From positions 62,001 to 126,000 of the forward strand of contig JAFSWZ010000010.1 in NCBI GenBank assembly GCA_017450125.1: a DNA stretch of 64,000 bases, read 5' to 3'. A model generated the notes under the pieces. It was not told where the DNA came from, did not search any database, and saw nothing but the letters and a program-made list of their open reading frames with translations. The stretch is from Synergistaceae bacterium (lineage in GTDB: Bacteria; Synergistota; Synergistia; Synergistales; Aminobacteriaceae). Numbering within the stretch: the stretch's first letter is position 1; every line of letters starts with the position of its first letter. A program made the position numbers and the translations under genes. Positions 45,597 through 53,914 of this stretch are shown piece by piece.

Positions 45597-47261
45597 CTAG
45601 TGGAAGTAGGAGATTGCTTCGTTGAGGTTTTCTGCAAGCCCGCTCATCGTGTCCGTGTCGTCGGAAACAGTCTTGACGTTATCGGCGATGGACTCGATTG
45701 ATGCCGCAACCTGCTCGTTCGTCGCAGAAGTCTCCTCAGAGATCGCCGCCAGATCGCTCACCGCAGAAAGTATCGTGTCCTTGATGCTCTCGAGCCGCGC
45801 CGTAATGTCCGAAACAGACGATATTTCCTTCACCGAATCCTTTATCTCCTCAGCCAGTGCCATGAACTTCTCCCGCGTTGTGGAAAGCAGCTCGCCTTCT
45901 TCCGTGATGAGCTCCCTGACTTTCGCCGCCTGTTCGACGCATTCGCCGGACAGTTCGCGAATCTCGTCAACAATACCGTTAATCTGTTCCGCCGACTCGT
46001 TGGAGTCCTCAGCCAGCTTCTTTATCTCCGCCGCAACAACACCGAAACCCTTTCCGGCCTCACCTGCACGTGCTGCTTCTATTCCGGCGTTGAGGGAAAG
46101 AAGGTTTGTCTGCGTCGCAATGTCCGTTATCATTCTGACCTTCGCGCCTATCTTCGCGATGGCTTCATTTGTGGCGTTAATCTTTTCGGTGATGAGGTCT
46201 ATTGCCGCTGAAGATTTTACTGAGGACTTGGCCGCACTCTCTATGTACTCAAGAGCAGCATTGTTGGCCTCAGTCATCTCGCCTGCTCCCTTGCTGAGGT
46301 TCTCGACGTTCTGCACCGCCTGTTCTATGACCGTGCCCATACTGCTGACGTTCTCGTTGATGTCGCGGACGTTTCCTGCCATCGACACGGTCGTCTGTGC
46401 CAGAGCCTGCATCGACTCGGCAATCTGCGTCGACGCGAACGAAGACTTGTGCGCCATGTCGGCGGTGGACAGCACGGTGTCAGTCAGCGAGTGCGCGGAG
46501 TCCTGAATCTTCCCCACAACTTCAGTCAGTACCGCGCTGAGCTTATCTGCGGCGGTGATGAGCTGGGAGGTCTCGCGTATGCTGCTCGTCGTCGTCTGCT
46601 TAACTTCAAGGTTGATGTTGAGGAGGTTCTCTATCCTGTCTGCCACTTCCATCAATGGATGAGCGACGTTGCTGGCAATAACCATCGTGATTGCCCCGAA
46701 CACAAGCAGAAGCAGTCCGCTTATCGTCAGAATAATCTTGTAGATGCTGCGTTCGGCTTCCTGGATTGTCGTTGCAGGTTTGCCGGAGAATGCCATGCCG
46801 TAGATCCTTCCCGCGTACTGAATCGGCATGTAGCACACGTGATAGTCGAGGCCGTTTATCTTCACTTGGTCGGAGTAGTAATCCTTGCCCGTGCTGACTA
46901 CCCGCCACACCGCGTCAGAAGCGGGAGTGCCCTCGATGCGTTTGCCCGCCGCGTCCTTGATGGTCGTCATGAAGCGTATGTTGCCCTTGAAGAGCGTAAG
47001 GTCAACCCCCGTCGTCCTCATTGAGTCGATGTAGGATGTGTCGTAGCGTATGAACCCGTCGACCAGGTCATTCTCGTTGACTATGTCGTACTCGTAATAC
47101 TCTTTGAGTGCTCTGGCGGCTACGCGGAGTTCTTCCTTCGTGCTCTCCTTGAGACTGCTGACAACTATTCTTGAAGTTACGACGGCAATGATTGAGACAG
47201 AAAGAATGAGCGGAACAAGGGAAAGCATAATAAGCATTGCTTTGATGCTGAGATTTTTCAC
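45597..47261 (-). CDS. Methyl-accepting chemotaxis protein
   Basis: 554 residues: membrane helix (about 8-28), periplasmic single-Cache-like sensor (about 35-175), second helix (about 180-203), HAMP region, long coiled-coil with the MCP signalling tip Gly-Phe-Gly-Val-Val-Ala-Ala-Glu-Ile-Lys-Lys-Leu-Ala-Glu (about 405-418). Ligand unknown. Start chosen as GTG at 47261, with AGGAG 11 bases upstream; the frame runs 40 more codons into metA without homology. It follows metA by 14 bases and may be in its operon. Confidence 0.9.
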   Translation of the reverse strand: MKNLSIKAMLIMLSLVPLILSVSIIAVVTSRIVVSSLKESTKEELRVAARALKEYYEYDIVNENDLVDGFIRYDTSYIDSMRTTGVDLTLFKGNIRFMTTIKDAAGKRIEGTPASDAVWRVVSTGKDYYSDQVKINGLDYHVCYMPIQYAGRIYGMAFSGKPATTIQEAERSIYKIILTISGLLLLVFGAITMVIASNVAHPLMEVADRIENLLNINLEVKQTTTSSIRETSQLITAADKLSAVLTEVVGKIQDSAHSLTDTVLSTADMAHKSSFASTQIAESMQALAQTTVSMAGNVRDINENVSSMGTVIEQAVQNVENLSKGAGEMTEANNAALEYIESAAKSSVKSSAAIDLITEKINATNEAIAKIGAKVRMITDIATQTNLLSLNAGIEAARAGEAGKGFGVVAAEIKKLAEDSNESAEQINGIVDEIRELSGECVEQAAKVRELITEEGELLSTTREKFMALAEEIKDSVKEISSVSDITARLESIKDTILSAVSDLAAISEETSATNEQVAASIESIADNVKTVSDDTDTMSGLAENLNEAISYFH

Positions 47262-47275
47262 GTATACACACGCTC

Positions 47276-48208
47276 CTAATTTGTTGTAAGGTCTGTAATA
47301 TTCCGCGCATCGTAAGGTGTCTGCTGATACACAAAATAGTTGAGCCAGTTGGAATAAAGCAGGTTCGCACTCGACCGCCACGTGCAGACCGGCGGTTTTG
47401 TGTCGTCGTCGTTCGGGAAATAATTATACGGCACGTGAATCGCAAGTCCTGCGCGTTTGTCCCGCCAGTATTCCAGCGCAAGAGTCTCGGGGTCGTACTC
47501 CGAATGCCCGGTGATGAAGAGTTGCCGCCCCTCGTTGGTGGAGACCGCGTAGACTCCTGCTTCCTCGCTCTCAGAGAGAATCTTCAGCGCAGGTACTCTC
47601 TTGATGTCGCTCCGCATTATCGTCGTGTGGCGTGAGTGCGGAACCATGAAGACATCATCCGAGCCCCTGAAAAGTATCGAGCCCTTGTGCGTAACCCTGT
47701 GGTGAAACACCCCGAACAGCTTGCTGTGCAGATGAATTTTCGGGATGCCGTAATGATAGTACAGCCCGGCCTGAGCTCCCCAGCAGATGTGGAACGTGCT
47801 GTGAACGTGGGACTTGCTCCACTCCATAATCTCGCACAGTTCCCGCCAGTAATCCACTTCCTCGAAGGCCATGTGTTCGACGGGCGCGCCGGTGATTATC
47901 ATTCCGTCAAAGTACTCGTGCTTCACCGCGTCAAAGTTCCTGTAGAATGCCAGCATGTGTTCGGCGGGAGTGTTCTTGTGCGCGCGTCCGCTGGCGGCTA
48001 TGAGCTCAATCTCAACCTGAAGCGGAGTGTTGCCCAAAAGGCGGGCTAACTGCGTCTCCGTAGTTATCTTTGTGGGCATGAGGTTAAGGATAAGGATGCG
48101 CAGAGGCCGGATGTCCTGCGACTGCGCACGCCTGCGTGTCATCACGAAGATGTTTTCGCGCTCAAGGACTCCCGCTGCCGGAAGGTCTCCGGGTATGTTT
48201 ATGGGCAT
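47276..48208 (-). CDS. metA: Homoserine O-acetyltransferase (MetA family)
   Basis: First committed step of methionine synthesis from homoserine. 310 residues, alignable to E. coli MetA without gaps around the active site: catalytic Cys142 (His-Ile-Cys-Trp-Gly-Ala-Gln), His235 and Glu237 (Gly-His-Ser-Glu). Residue 111 is Glu (Gly-Ala-Pro-Val-Glu), which in characterised members marks acetyl-CoA rather than succinyl-CoA use; Gly111 marks succinyl enzymes. The start overlaps the previous gene's stop (TGATG). Confidence 0.95.
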   Translation of the reverse strand: MPINIPGDLPAAGVLERENIFVMTRRRAQSQDIRPLRILILNLMPTKITTETQLARLLGNTPLQVEIELIAASGRAHKNTPAEHMLAFYRNFDAVKHEYFDGMIITGAPVEHMAFEEVDYWRELCEIMEWSKSHVHSTFHICWGAQAGLYYHYGIPKIHLHSKLFGVFHHRVTHKGSILFRGSDDVFMVPHSRHTTIMRSDIKRVPALKILSESEEAGVYAVSTNEGRQLFITGHSEYDPETLALEYWRDKRAGLAIHVPYNYFPNDDDTKPPVCTWRSSANLLYSNWLNYFVYQQTPYDARNITDLTTN

Positions 48209-49614
48209 CAGTCGTCGGCTTTCTGTGCGAAAATCTGCACGAACACTTTATGTGTCTCGGCGGGAAGTATCCTGTAGCCCTTCTTCTCCTTCGTCATCCA
48301 CAGCGAATAATCCTTGTAGAATGAACTTGCCAGAGCCAGCGTCGCCTTCTTCCTGTTCTCCTTAATCTGCTCGTACGGGGCTTTGACCTTCCTGTCCTCG
48401 TCGCTGTCCCACCTGTACGCGGCAAGTGCATAGCTCACTGACTTATCTTCTCCGCCTATCGGGAACGCGGGCAGAAGCAGAGAGTTATCCTGCCAGTCGT
48501 AAGCCCCCAGTCCCTGACCCGGCACGAAAATTGCTCGCGGAATGCCGTACATTCTGACGCGCGGGACGTTGAACATCGCGATGTCCATTCTGCACATGTC
48601 CTCAAGAATCGCGTAGTTCGCAGCGTAATCGAGGGGCATCGCGTCCGGCAGGCAGAGAAGAGAAGTATCAGCCCGTGCATTTTTGCCCGGAACAGTGAGG
48701 TAGTCGCGTTTCTTCACGAGGATTTCACGAAGCTGGCTGCGCTTCATGTTGGCGGACATTCCTGCGCATTCGTCGGTGATTTTCTTCATGCGCCGGGCAA
48801 TCTTGGCCGCGTCAATCTGCGAATAGAGGACTTCACGCGCGAGGGTCTTCGTGGTTTCGTGGAGCTGAAGGAATCTCTCGGCTCTCGGTGCAGGCAACGG
48901 GTCAGCCTCCTTCTTGCGGGCGGAATTAATCTCCATCAGCATAGCATTTTCCGCGTCGAGAAACGCTTTGCGGAGCTTGGCCAAGTTCTGTCGGAAGGCT
49001 TCATCTCCCTCGCGGTACTCGGGAACTCTCATGTTCACCTTCATGTACGGAATTAGGTTGTCATTCAGCGCGCGCGATGTCTGGTCTGCGTTGAGCTTGA
49101 GGCCGTACGTCGCAACGATGCCGGCTAACTCCTTGTCGCGTTCTGCCTGCGCGGAGGTCAGGGCTTCGGCGAGCTGTGCTGAGCGTGTGCTCTGGGACAT
49201 GCCGATTGAGGGTTCAGGTGCTGGGTTGCCGGTGATTGCCGCCCAAGTTTCGGCTATGTAGTCCGAGAATGCCATCACAGGGAAGATTCCTGCAGGGCAC
49301 TTCGCGGTGAGGAAGGCTTTAGGGTCAAAGCTCCTGCTCAGGGACAACACGCGGTGAACGTAGCCTGTATTGATGAACAGCCTCTCTTCCGCGTCAAAGG
49401 CCAGCTGTGCGGGCATTGCCTTAGTCTGTGCGTCAACCAGCGTAAAAAGTATGTCCCAGTAGGAGCTGGACATTATGCCCCACAACTTTTGTGCCTGAAT
49501 CTTGTCGTCGGTTTTGCCTGAAGCGAGCAGAGAGAAGTATCTCCGCGCATTGCTGTCTAACTTGCTGACTTCGTCCTGAACTTCCGGGACGTTCTGCCAT
49601 CGCTTGAATGCCAT
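48208..49614 (-). CDS. Protein of unknown function between sirtuin and metA
   Basis: 468 residues; I do not recognise the family. It looks cytosolic, with long charged helices (for example residues about 145-310, rich in Glu/Lys/Arg/Ala) and no membrane segment or signal peptide. Only a few cysteines are present. GGAGG lies upstream of the ATG, inside the sirtuin 3' end, and the stop overlaps metA, so it is tightly coupled to both. It could be tied to methionine or NAD metabolism by context only. Confidence 0.78.
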   Translation of the reverse strand: MAFKRWQNVPEVQDEVSKLDSNARRYFSLLASGKTDDKIQAQKLWGIMSSSYWDILFTLVDAQTKAMPAQLAFDAEERLFINTGYVHRVLSLSRSFDPKAFLTAKCPAGIFPVMAFSDYIAETWAAITGNPAPEPSIGMSQSTRSAQLAEALTSAQAERDKELAGIVATYGLKLNADQTSRALNDNLIPYMKVNMRVPEYREGDEAFRQNLAKLRKAFLDAENAMLMEINSARKKEADPLPAPRAERFLQLHETTKTLAREVLYSQIDAAKIARRMKKITDECAGMSANMKRSQLREILVKKRDYLTVPGKNARADTSLLCLPDAMPLDYAANYAILEDMCRMDIAMFNVPRVRMYGIPRAIFVPGQGLGAYDWQDNSLLLPAFPIGGEDKSVSYALAAYRWDSDEDRKVKAPYEQIKENRKKATLALASSFYKDYSLWMTKEKKGYRILPAETHKVFVQIFAQKADD

Positions 49615-49618
49615 TTGC

Positions 49619-50308
49619 TTATACCTCCTTCAACAGTTCATCCCTCATTACCGCGACTCCCTTAGAGGCGACTTCCTTGATGACCCTGAAGTTCAGCCAC
49701 TCGGGCACGTCAACGTCTGCCGGGTCAATCAGGTAATTCTTCGTCCCTCCCCGAAGCTCATTGACCAAGCCAGCCGCCGGATACACCACAAGCGACGAGC
49801 CCACTACCGCAAAGATGTCCGCACTCCTGACGAGCTTTGCCGCGTTCATGATTTCGGGTACAGCTTCGCCGAACCACACGATGTGCGGCCGCAGAAGGTC
49901 TCCGTCCTCGTCGCGCTCGCCGTACTTCATTGCGCGGTAGCCGATGTCGATGATCTTGCTGTCGTTGTTCACGGGGCGGGCTTTGGTCAGTTCGCCGTGA
50001 AGGTGAAGGACGTGATGGCTTCCGGCTTTCTCGTGAAGGTTGTCGATGTTCTGGGTGATTATCTGCACGTCAAAGTGTTCCTCAAGTTCCGCAAGTATCC
50101 TGTGTCCGGCGTTGGGCTGAGCTTTCTCGAGCTGGGCCCGCATGTCGTTGTAGAAGTCCGTCATCAGCTGGGGATTCCTGTACCAGCCCTGAATGCTCGC
50201 AACGTCCTCGACGCTGTAACTCTCCCACAGTCCGCCGGAATCACGGAACGTCTTAAACCCGCTCTCTGCACTTATCCCTGCACCAGTCAGCACAACAAGC
50301 CTCTTCAT
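49619..50308 (-). CDS. Sir2 family NAD-dependent protein deacylase without zinc cysteines
   Basis: 229 residues. Sirtuin motifs: Gly-Ala-Gly-Ile-Ser-Ala-Glu-Ser-Gly-Phe-Lys-Thr-Phe-Arg-Asp near the N-terminus, Thr-Gln-Asn-Ile-Asp-Asn-Leu-His near 85-92, catalytic His in His-Leu-His-Gly-Glu-Leu. The chain contains no cysteine at all, so it lacks the four-Cys structural zinc of most sirtuins. ATG at 50308 is preferred over a GTG two codons earlier, with GGGAG about nine bases upstream. First gene of the metA operon. Confidence 0.9.
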   Translation of the reverse strand: MKRLVVLTGAGISAESGFKTFRDSGGLWESYSVEDVASIQGWYRNPQLMTDFYNDMRAQLEKAQPNAGHRILAELEEHFDVQIITQNIDNLHEKAGSHHVLHLHGELTKARPVNNDSKIIDIGYRAMKYGERDEDGDLLRPHIVWFGEAVPEIMNAAKLVRSADIFAVVGSSLVVYPAAGLVNELRGGTKNYLIDPADVDVPEWLNFRVIKEVASKGVAVMRDELLKEV

Positions 50309-50386
50309 AAACACTCTCTCCCTGTATAATTATGTATGAATTGCTAAATGATAACACTAAATTTTGTTCACGGAGGAGAATCACAA

Positions 50387-50950
50387 TTGCACATCAAGGA
50401 GAGTATGACCTTCCTGAAACGTTTTGCGAGTTCACCCAGAAGAATAGGCAGTGTTGCGCCGAGTTCACGCTTCCTGACGAAGGCAATGCTTGACCGTGTT
50501 GACTGGGAGAACGCCAGATACATAGCCGAGCTCGGGGCGGGGACAGGAGTCTTCACGCGCGAGATAGTGAAGCGTGCACGCAAAGACGCGAAGATTCTTG
50601 TGTTCGAGATTGACCCGGCACTGCAGAAGATGATTCGCGACGAGCACCCTGAACATGAGGGACTGACGCTGCACAGCGATGCTCAGGAGCTCTACAGGTA
50701 CATGAACGAGAACGGCATCACCGCGCTGGACTTCGTGATCTCGAGCCTGCCTTTCACGGTGCTTCCGCCGAAAATGACGGTGAGGATTCTTAACGCAGTC
50801 GTGAAGAGCTTGAAGCCGGAGGGACATTTTGTGGCGTACCAGTACTCCTCGATAATGAAGCATGTCCTGAAGAAGAAGTTTGCGCACATGAAGACACGGT
50901 TTGTGATGTTCAACGTTCCGCCTGCGTTTGTGTATGACTGCTGGAAGTAA
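50387..50950 (+). CDS. Class I SAM methyltransferase, PmtA-like
   Basis: 187 residues. Ser-Ser-Pro-Arg-Arg-Ile-Gly-Ser-Val-Ala-Pro-Ser-Ser near the N-terminus is the pattern of phospholipid N-methyltransferase-like and rRNA dimethyltransferase-like proteins; SAM-binding loop Glu-Leu-Gly-Ala-Gly-Thr-Gly-Val follows, and Ser-Ser-Leu-Pro-Phe replaces the NPPY-type motif. Substrate not certain. Start is TTG with GGAGGA about eight bases upstream. Confidence 0.8.
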   Translation: MHIKESMTFLKRFASSPRRIGSVAPSSRFLTKAMLDRVDWENARYIAELGAGTGVFTREIVKRARKDAKILVFEIDPALQKMIRDEHPEHEGLTLHSDAQELYRYMNENGITALDFVISSLPFTVLPPKMTVRILNAVVKSLKPEGHFVAYQYSSIMKHVLKKKFAHMKTRFVMFNVPPAFVYDCWK

Positions 50951-50971
50951 TTCGGCGGGATGGTAAAAGAA

Positions 50972-51059
50972 TGGCGGAAACGTAGAGATTCGAACTCTAG
51001 TAGGATCACTCCTAAGACGCTCTCCAAGCGCCCGCCTTCGACCGCTCGGCCACGTTTCC
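50972..51059 (-). tRNA. tRNA-Ser (anticodon GGA)
   Basis: 88 nt. Acceptor arms GGAAACG (51053-51059) and CGTTTCC pair, with G discriminator and encoded CCA (50972-50974). The anticodon stem closes a loop reading UUGGAGA with anticodon GGA (reads UCC/UCU), and a long variable arm and TTCGAATC T-loop are present, as expected for serine. Confidence 0.95.
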
Positions 51060-51071
51060 GTCTGGTGAGAG

Positions 51072-51100
51072 ATTATAGCACAAAAACGGGAAGCCCCCAA
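51072..51100 (-). promoter_or_regulatory. Promoter of tRNA-Ser
   Basis: TTGGGG (51095-51100), 17-base spacer, perfect TATAAT (51072-51077), about 12 bases before the mature tRNA 5' end. The -35 lies inside the leuB terminator hairpin. Confidence 0.7.
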
Positions 51101-51118
51101 ACGTTCACGGCCTCCCGT
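51082..51118 (-). terminator. Terminator after leuB
   Basis: Ten-pair stem (arm ACGGGAGGCC at 51109-51118 against GGGCTTCCCGT, with one G-U pair) followed by TTTTT on the minus strand. It lies 10 bases beyond the leuB stop and overlaps the tRNA-Ser promoter. Confidence 0.85.
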
Positions 51119-51127
51119 AAGTTTGTC

Positions 51128-52189
51128 TTACAGCTTCGTGATAATCGCGTCCCTCATCTGCGATCCGGTTATCAGCTTCTCAGCTCCTGTGTAGATGTCT
51201 CCCGTCCTCAGGCCGTCGTTCAGCACAGCGTCAACAGCACGTTCTATCCTGTCAGCCTCAGCGTTCATCCCGAAGCTGTAGCGCAGCATCATTGCCCCCG
51301 CAAGAATCGTCCCGATGGGATTCGCCTTGTCCTGTCCCGCAATGTCAGGTGCTGAACCGTGAATAGGCTCGTACAGCCCGCGATTGTTATCACCCAGAGA
51401 CGCGCTCGGTATCATTCCGATTGAGCCGACGATCTGGCTCGCTTCGTCCGACAGAATATCTCCGAACGTGTTTTCCGTAACGATAACGTCAAATTCGCTG
51501 GGAACGCGGATTAACTGCATCGATGCATTGTCGACATAGAGATGATTCAGCGAGACTTCAGGGTACTCCTTCGCAACGTCCTCAACAATCTCCCTCCAGA
51601 AACGCGACGTTGTGAGGATGTTGGCCTTGTCGATTGAGGTTACTATCTTGCGCCTGCCCATTGCCGCCTTGAACGCAACGTGAGCAATCCTCCTGACCTC
51701 GTGCTCAGTGTACTCCATCACGTCGCGCGCGGCACGTTCACCGTCGGGCGTGGTGAAGGCCTCGTGCTTGCCGAAGTATATTCCGCCGGTGAGCTCGCGA
51801 ATGATGACGAAGTCTATTCCCTTGTCCGCAATGTCCTTCCTCAGCGGGCACGCCGAAGCAAGAGGAGCGAAAATCTTGGCCGGACGGATATTGGCGAAGA
51901 CCTTAAGGCCTTTGCGCACGCCGAGAAGTCCGCGCTCTGGCCTGTTCTCTGGGGGCTGGTTGTCCCACTTAGGGCCTCCGACTGCTCCGAGCAACGTTGC
52001 GTCCGCGTCCTGGCAGATTTTGAGGCTCTCGGCGGGCAGAGGTTCGCCGTATTTGTCGATTGCGTTGCCGCCCATTGCGACCTCGCGGAAGTCGAAGGCT
52101 TTGGGGGCGGCTTTCTCGAGGACAGCGAGGGTTGCGCCGATGACTTCCGGGCCGATGCCGTCGCCGGGAATTACTGCTACATTCTTCAT
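51128..52189 (-). CDS. leuB: 3-isopropylmalate dehydrogenase
   Basis: Third enzyme of leucine synthesis; NAD-dependent oxidative decarboxylation of 3-isopropylmalate. 353 residues; Ile-Pro-Gly-Asp-Gly-Ile-Gly-Pro-Glu at the N-terminus, Leu-Leu-Gly-Ala-Val-Gly-Gly-Pro-Lys-Trp, Arg-Glu-Leu-Thr-Gly-Gly-Ile-Tyr-Phe-Gly near 136, and Val-Asp-Asn-Ala-Ser-Met-Gln. AAGGAGG precedes the ATG. Separated from leuC/leuD by the peptide cassette. Confidence 0.97.
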   Translation of the reverse strand: MKNVAVIPGDGIGPEVIGATLAVLEKAAPKAFDFREVAMGGNAIDKYGEPLPAESLKICQDADATLLGAVGGPKWDNQPPENRPERGLLGVRKGLKVFANIRPAKIFAPLASACPLRKDIADKGIDFVIIRELTGGIYFGKHEAFTTPDGERAARDVMEYTEHEVRRIAHVAFKAAMGRRKIVTSIDKANILTTSRFWREIVEDVAKEYPEVSLNHLYVDNASMQLIRVPSEFDVIVTENTFGDILSDEASQIVGSIGMIPSASLGDNNRGLYEPIHGSAPDIAGQDKANPIGTILAGAMMLRYSFGMNAEADRIERAVDAVLNDGLRTGDIYTGAEKLITGSQMRDAIITKL

Positions 52190-52295
52190 GGATATTCCTC
52201 CTTGTGAAGCAGAAACTTTGTGTACGACGTAATATTAGCACAGAGCTATATACGCAGAATAGCTGATGACAGTTGCGTTTTTTTTTATACTTATT

Positions 52296-52412
52296 ATGAA
52301 GGTGATTGCGGATGCTGTGGCTGAGGATTGCGGCAGGGAGTATGTGCGCACTATCGCGGCTCACAGAAAATCGGAAAGCATCATCAACAAAATTTTTGAC
52401 GAAAGGAATTAA
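52296..52412 (+). CDS. Possible small ORF upstream of peptide cassette
   Basis: A 38-codon ORF whose stop is directly followed by the GTG of the first precursor. An in-frame ATG at 52266 would add 10 hydrophobic codons crossing a T9 run. The protein is mixed-charge and helical, resembling nothing I know. No clear ribosome site. It may be a small gene, a leader for coupling, or chance. Confidence 0.3.
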   Translation: MKVIADAVAEDCGREYVRTIAAHRKSESIINKIFDERN

Positions 52413-52568
52413 GTGATAACTATGCTGAGTTACGAAGAGTTCTCGAATTACGGAAGTATGTCTGCCGACTGCAACCCTGACCCTTGCGGCCCGGATTATG
52501 ACTCTGACTGTATGCCGGACTGCTCGCCCACTGAGGACGGCTTTGACTGTTGCCCGTTCGAAGAGTAA
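52413..52568 (+). CDS. Putative Cys-rich RiPP precursor peptide A
   Basis: 51 codons. GTG at 52413 follows AAAGGA by about five bases; ATG at 52422 (48 residues, beginning Met-Leu-Ser-Tyr-Glu) is an alternative that matches precursor B's beginning. Cysteines at 20, 25, 33, 37, 46 and 47 (numbered from the GTG). Repeated Cys-X-Pro-Asp units: Cys20-Asn-Pro-Asp, Cys25-Gly-Pro-Asp, Cys33-Met-Pro-Asp; Cys37-Ser-Pro-Thr is related. The N-terminal half, Glu/Ser/Tyr-rich without cysteine, is a plausible leader. Highly acidic. Function inferred from the radical SAM gene that follows. Confidence 0.7.
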   Translation: MITMLSYEEFSNYGSMSADCNPDPCGPDYDSDCMPDCSPTEDGFDCCPFEE

Positions 52569-52580
52569 GGAGGAATAATC

Positions 52581-52688
52581 GTGTTGAGCCACGAAATTCT
52601 CACGAACGATGACGAATACACCCGCATAGAATGGTGCGAGCCTGACGACTGCAACCCCGATTACTTTTGCAGGCCTGACAGGTGGTAG
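52581..52688 (+). CDS. Putative Cys-rich RiPP precursor peptide B
   Basis: 35 codons; GTG start with AAGGAGG about seven bases upstream, 12 bases after peptide A. It begins Met-Leu-Ser-His-Glu. Cysteines at 19, 24 and 30, each in Cys-X-Pro-Asp: Cys-Glu-Pro-Asp, Cys-Asn-Pro-Asp, Cys-Arg-Pro-Asp. Shares Asp-Cys-Asn-Pro-Asp with peptide A. Ends Arg-Trp; the stop TAG overlaps the radical SAM GTG by one base. The strong ribosome site and tight coupling support real translation. Confidence 0.75.
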   Translation: MLSHEILTNDDEYTRIEWCEPDDCNPDYFCRPDRW

Positions 52689-53884
52689 TGTACTATCTGG
52701 AGCACAACGTCTACCTTGTTGACGGAAAAGTAAACGCGGCCTTCTATGACTTCAATCATGGAAGGCTTGTTCATGTCAGTACGGCGGGCAAGAATCTACT
52801 GCGCAGGGTTCTCGGCCAAGATGCAGAACTCACCAGCGAAGAACGCGCTTATCTCAACAGCCTAACGTCCCTGGGACTGCTCACCGACAAATTCACTGAG
52901 CCGCACGACATCAGCGAACTTTGCGGGAAGCCCGTTATAGATTTCGTGTGGATAGAGGTTACGACCTTCTGCAACCTGAAGTGCCTGCACTGCTACAACG
53001 AAGCAGAAAGCTCATGCGGAAAAGTCATGCCTTACGAGGACTTCTGCCACGTCATCGACGAGCTTGTTGCTTTCGGGGTCAGGAAGGTACAGCTCATCGG
53101 CGGAGAACCCCTCACTCTCGGCGACAATCTTACGCGCTATCTTGACTACTTGGCCGGGAAGTTCGACTACGTGGAGATTTTCACGAACGGCACGCTGATG
53201 ACCGACAGCCTCATCACTTACCTCAAGGCACACGGAATCAGAGTTGCCCTCTCCCTGTACTCGTACAGCCCTGACGAACACGACAAAGTTACACGTCTGC
53301 CCGGCTCATGGGCAAGGACGAACGAAACCATACGGAGATTGCGCGAGAACGGCATACCTTACGCAGTCAAGAATGTCCTGATGAAGGGTGTTGCTCTCGG
53401 CGACAAGAACACTGACCTTTACACGCTGAACCCCAAGAAAGATGTTGTGCGCCTCACAGGCCGTGCTTCCGCCTCTCTGCTTACGATGGAGCTGGCGCGC
53501 AAACGATTAATCACGAAGAGGAGCTTCCGCCGCCGCCTCAGCAAAGGCTTCGTGCAAAGATGCTTAAGCGGGCATAACTGCTTCTCGCGGAGATTATACT
53601 TTGCCGCAGATTTGACCGTCTACCCCTGCGTCATGGAACGCCGAATCTCTCACGGAAACCTGCGCGGCTCACACCTTCCCGACATAATCAATGAGGACAT
53701 ACTTTCACTGAACAAGGACAGAATCCACGAGTGCAGTGAATGTGAGTTCAGGTACTGCTGCCACGACTGCCGCCCAGACTCCGGCGGAAGAAACCTTCAT
53801 GCAAAGGCTTGGTACTGTACTTATCTTCCCCTGCTGGGACAATGGCAGGACGAGGAGAATTTCTTGAGAGAGCAGCTCCCCTGA
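52688..53884 (+). CDS. Radical SAM/SPASM peptide maturase
   Basis: About 398 residues from GTG at 52688 (TAGTG overlap); a GTG two codons earlier is also possible. Residues about 1-75 look like a small winged-helix, PqqD-type peptide-binding domain. Radical SAM cluster motif Cys-Asn-Leu-Lys-Cys-Leu-His-Cys at 95-102. The C-terminal SPASM region has Cys-Leu-Ser-Gly-His-Asn-Cys, Tyr-Pro-Cys, and Cys-Ser-Glu-Cys-Glu-Phe-Arg-Tyr-Cys-Cys-His-Asp-Cys, matching auxiliary Fe-S clusters. Such enzymes make thioether or carbon links in RiPPs (sactipeptides, ranthipeptides). Target is inferred to be peptides A and B. No transporter or protease is adjacent. Confidence 0.88.
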   Translation: MYYLEHNVYLVDGKVNAAFYDFNHGRLVHVSTAGKNLLRRVLGQDAELTSEERAYLNSLTSLGLLTDKFTEPHDISELCGKPVIDFVWIEVTTFCNLKCLHCYNEAESSCGKVMPYEDFCHVIDELVAFGVRKVQLIGGEPLTLGDNLTRYLDYLAGKFDYVEIFTNGTLMTDSLITYLKAHGIRVALSLYSYSPDEHDKVTRLPGSWARTNETIRRLRENGIPYAVKNVLMKGVALGDKNTDLYTLNPKKDVVRLTGRASASLLTMELARKRLITKRSFRRRLSKGFVQRCLSGHNCFSRRLYFAADLTVYPCVMERRISHGNLRGSHLPDIINEDILSLNKDRIHECSECEFRYCCHDCRPDSGGRNLHAKAWYCTYLPLLGQWQDEENFLREQLP

Positions 53885-53906
53885 AGAAACCTTCGGGGGA
53901 GTTTTT
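53876..53906 (+). terminator. Terminator of the peptide cassette
   Basis: Eleven-pair stem (53876-53886 with 53891-53901, one G-U) with AAAC loop and TTTTTG after. It begins inside the radical SAM 3' end, before the stop codon. Confidence 0.9.
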
Positions 53907-53914
53907 GTTGTGTG

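Noticed and set aside
52278-52286. T9 run upstream of the peptide cassette read as a terminator tail
   Set aside because: The nearest inverted repeat (AGCTAT/ATAGCT, 52244-52264) ends 13 bases before it, so it is not a normal intrinsic terminator.
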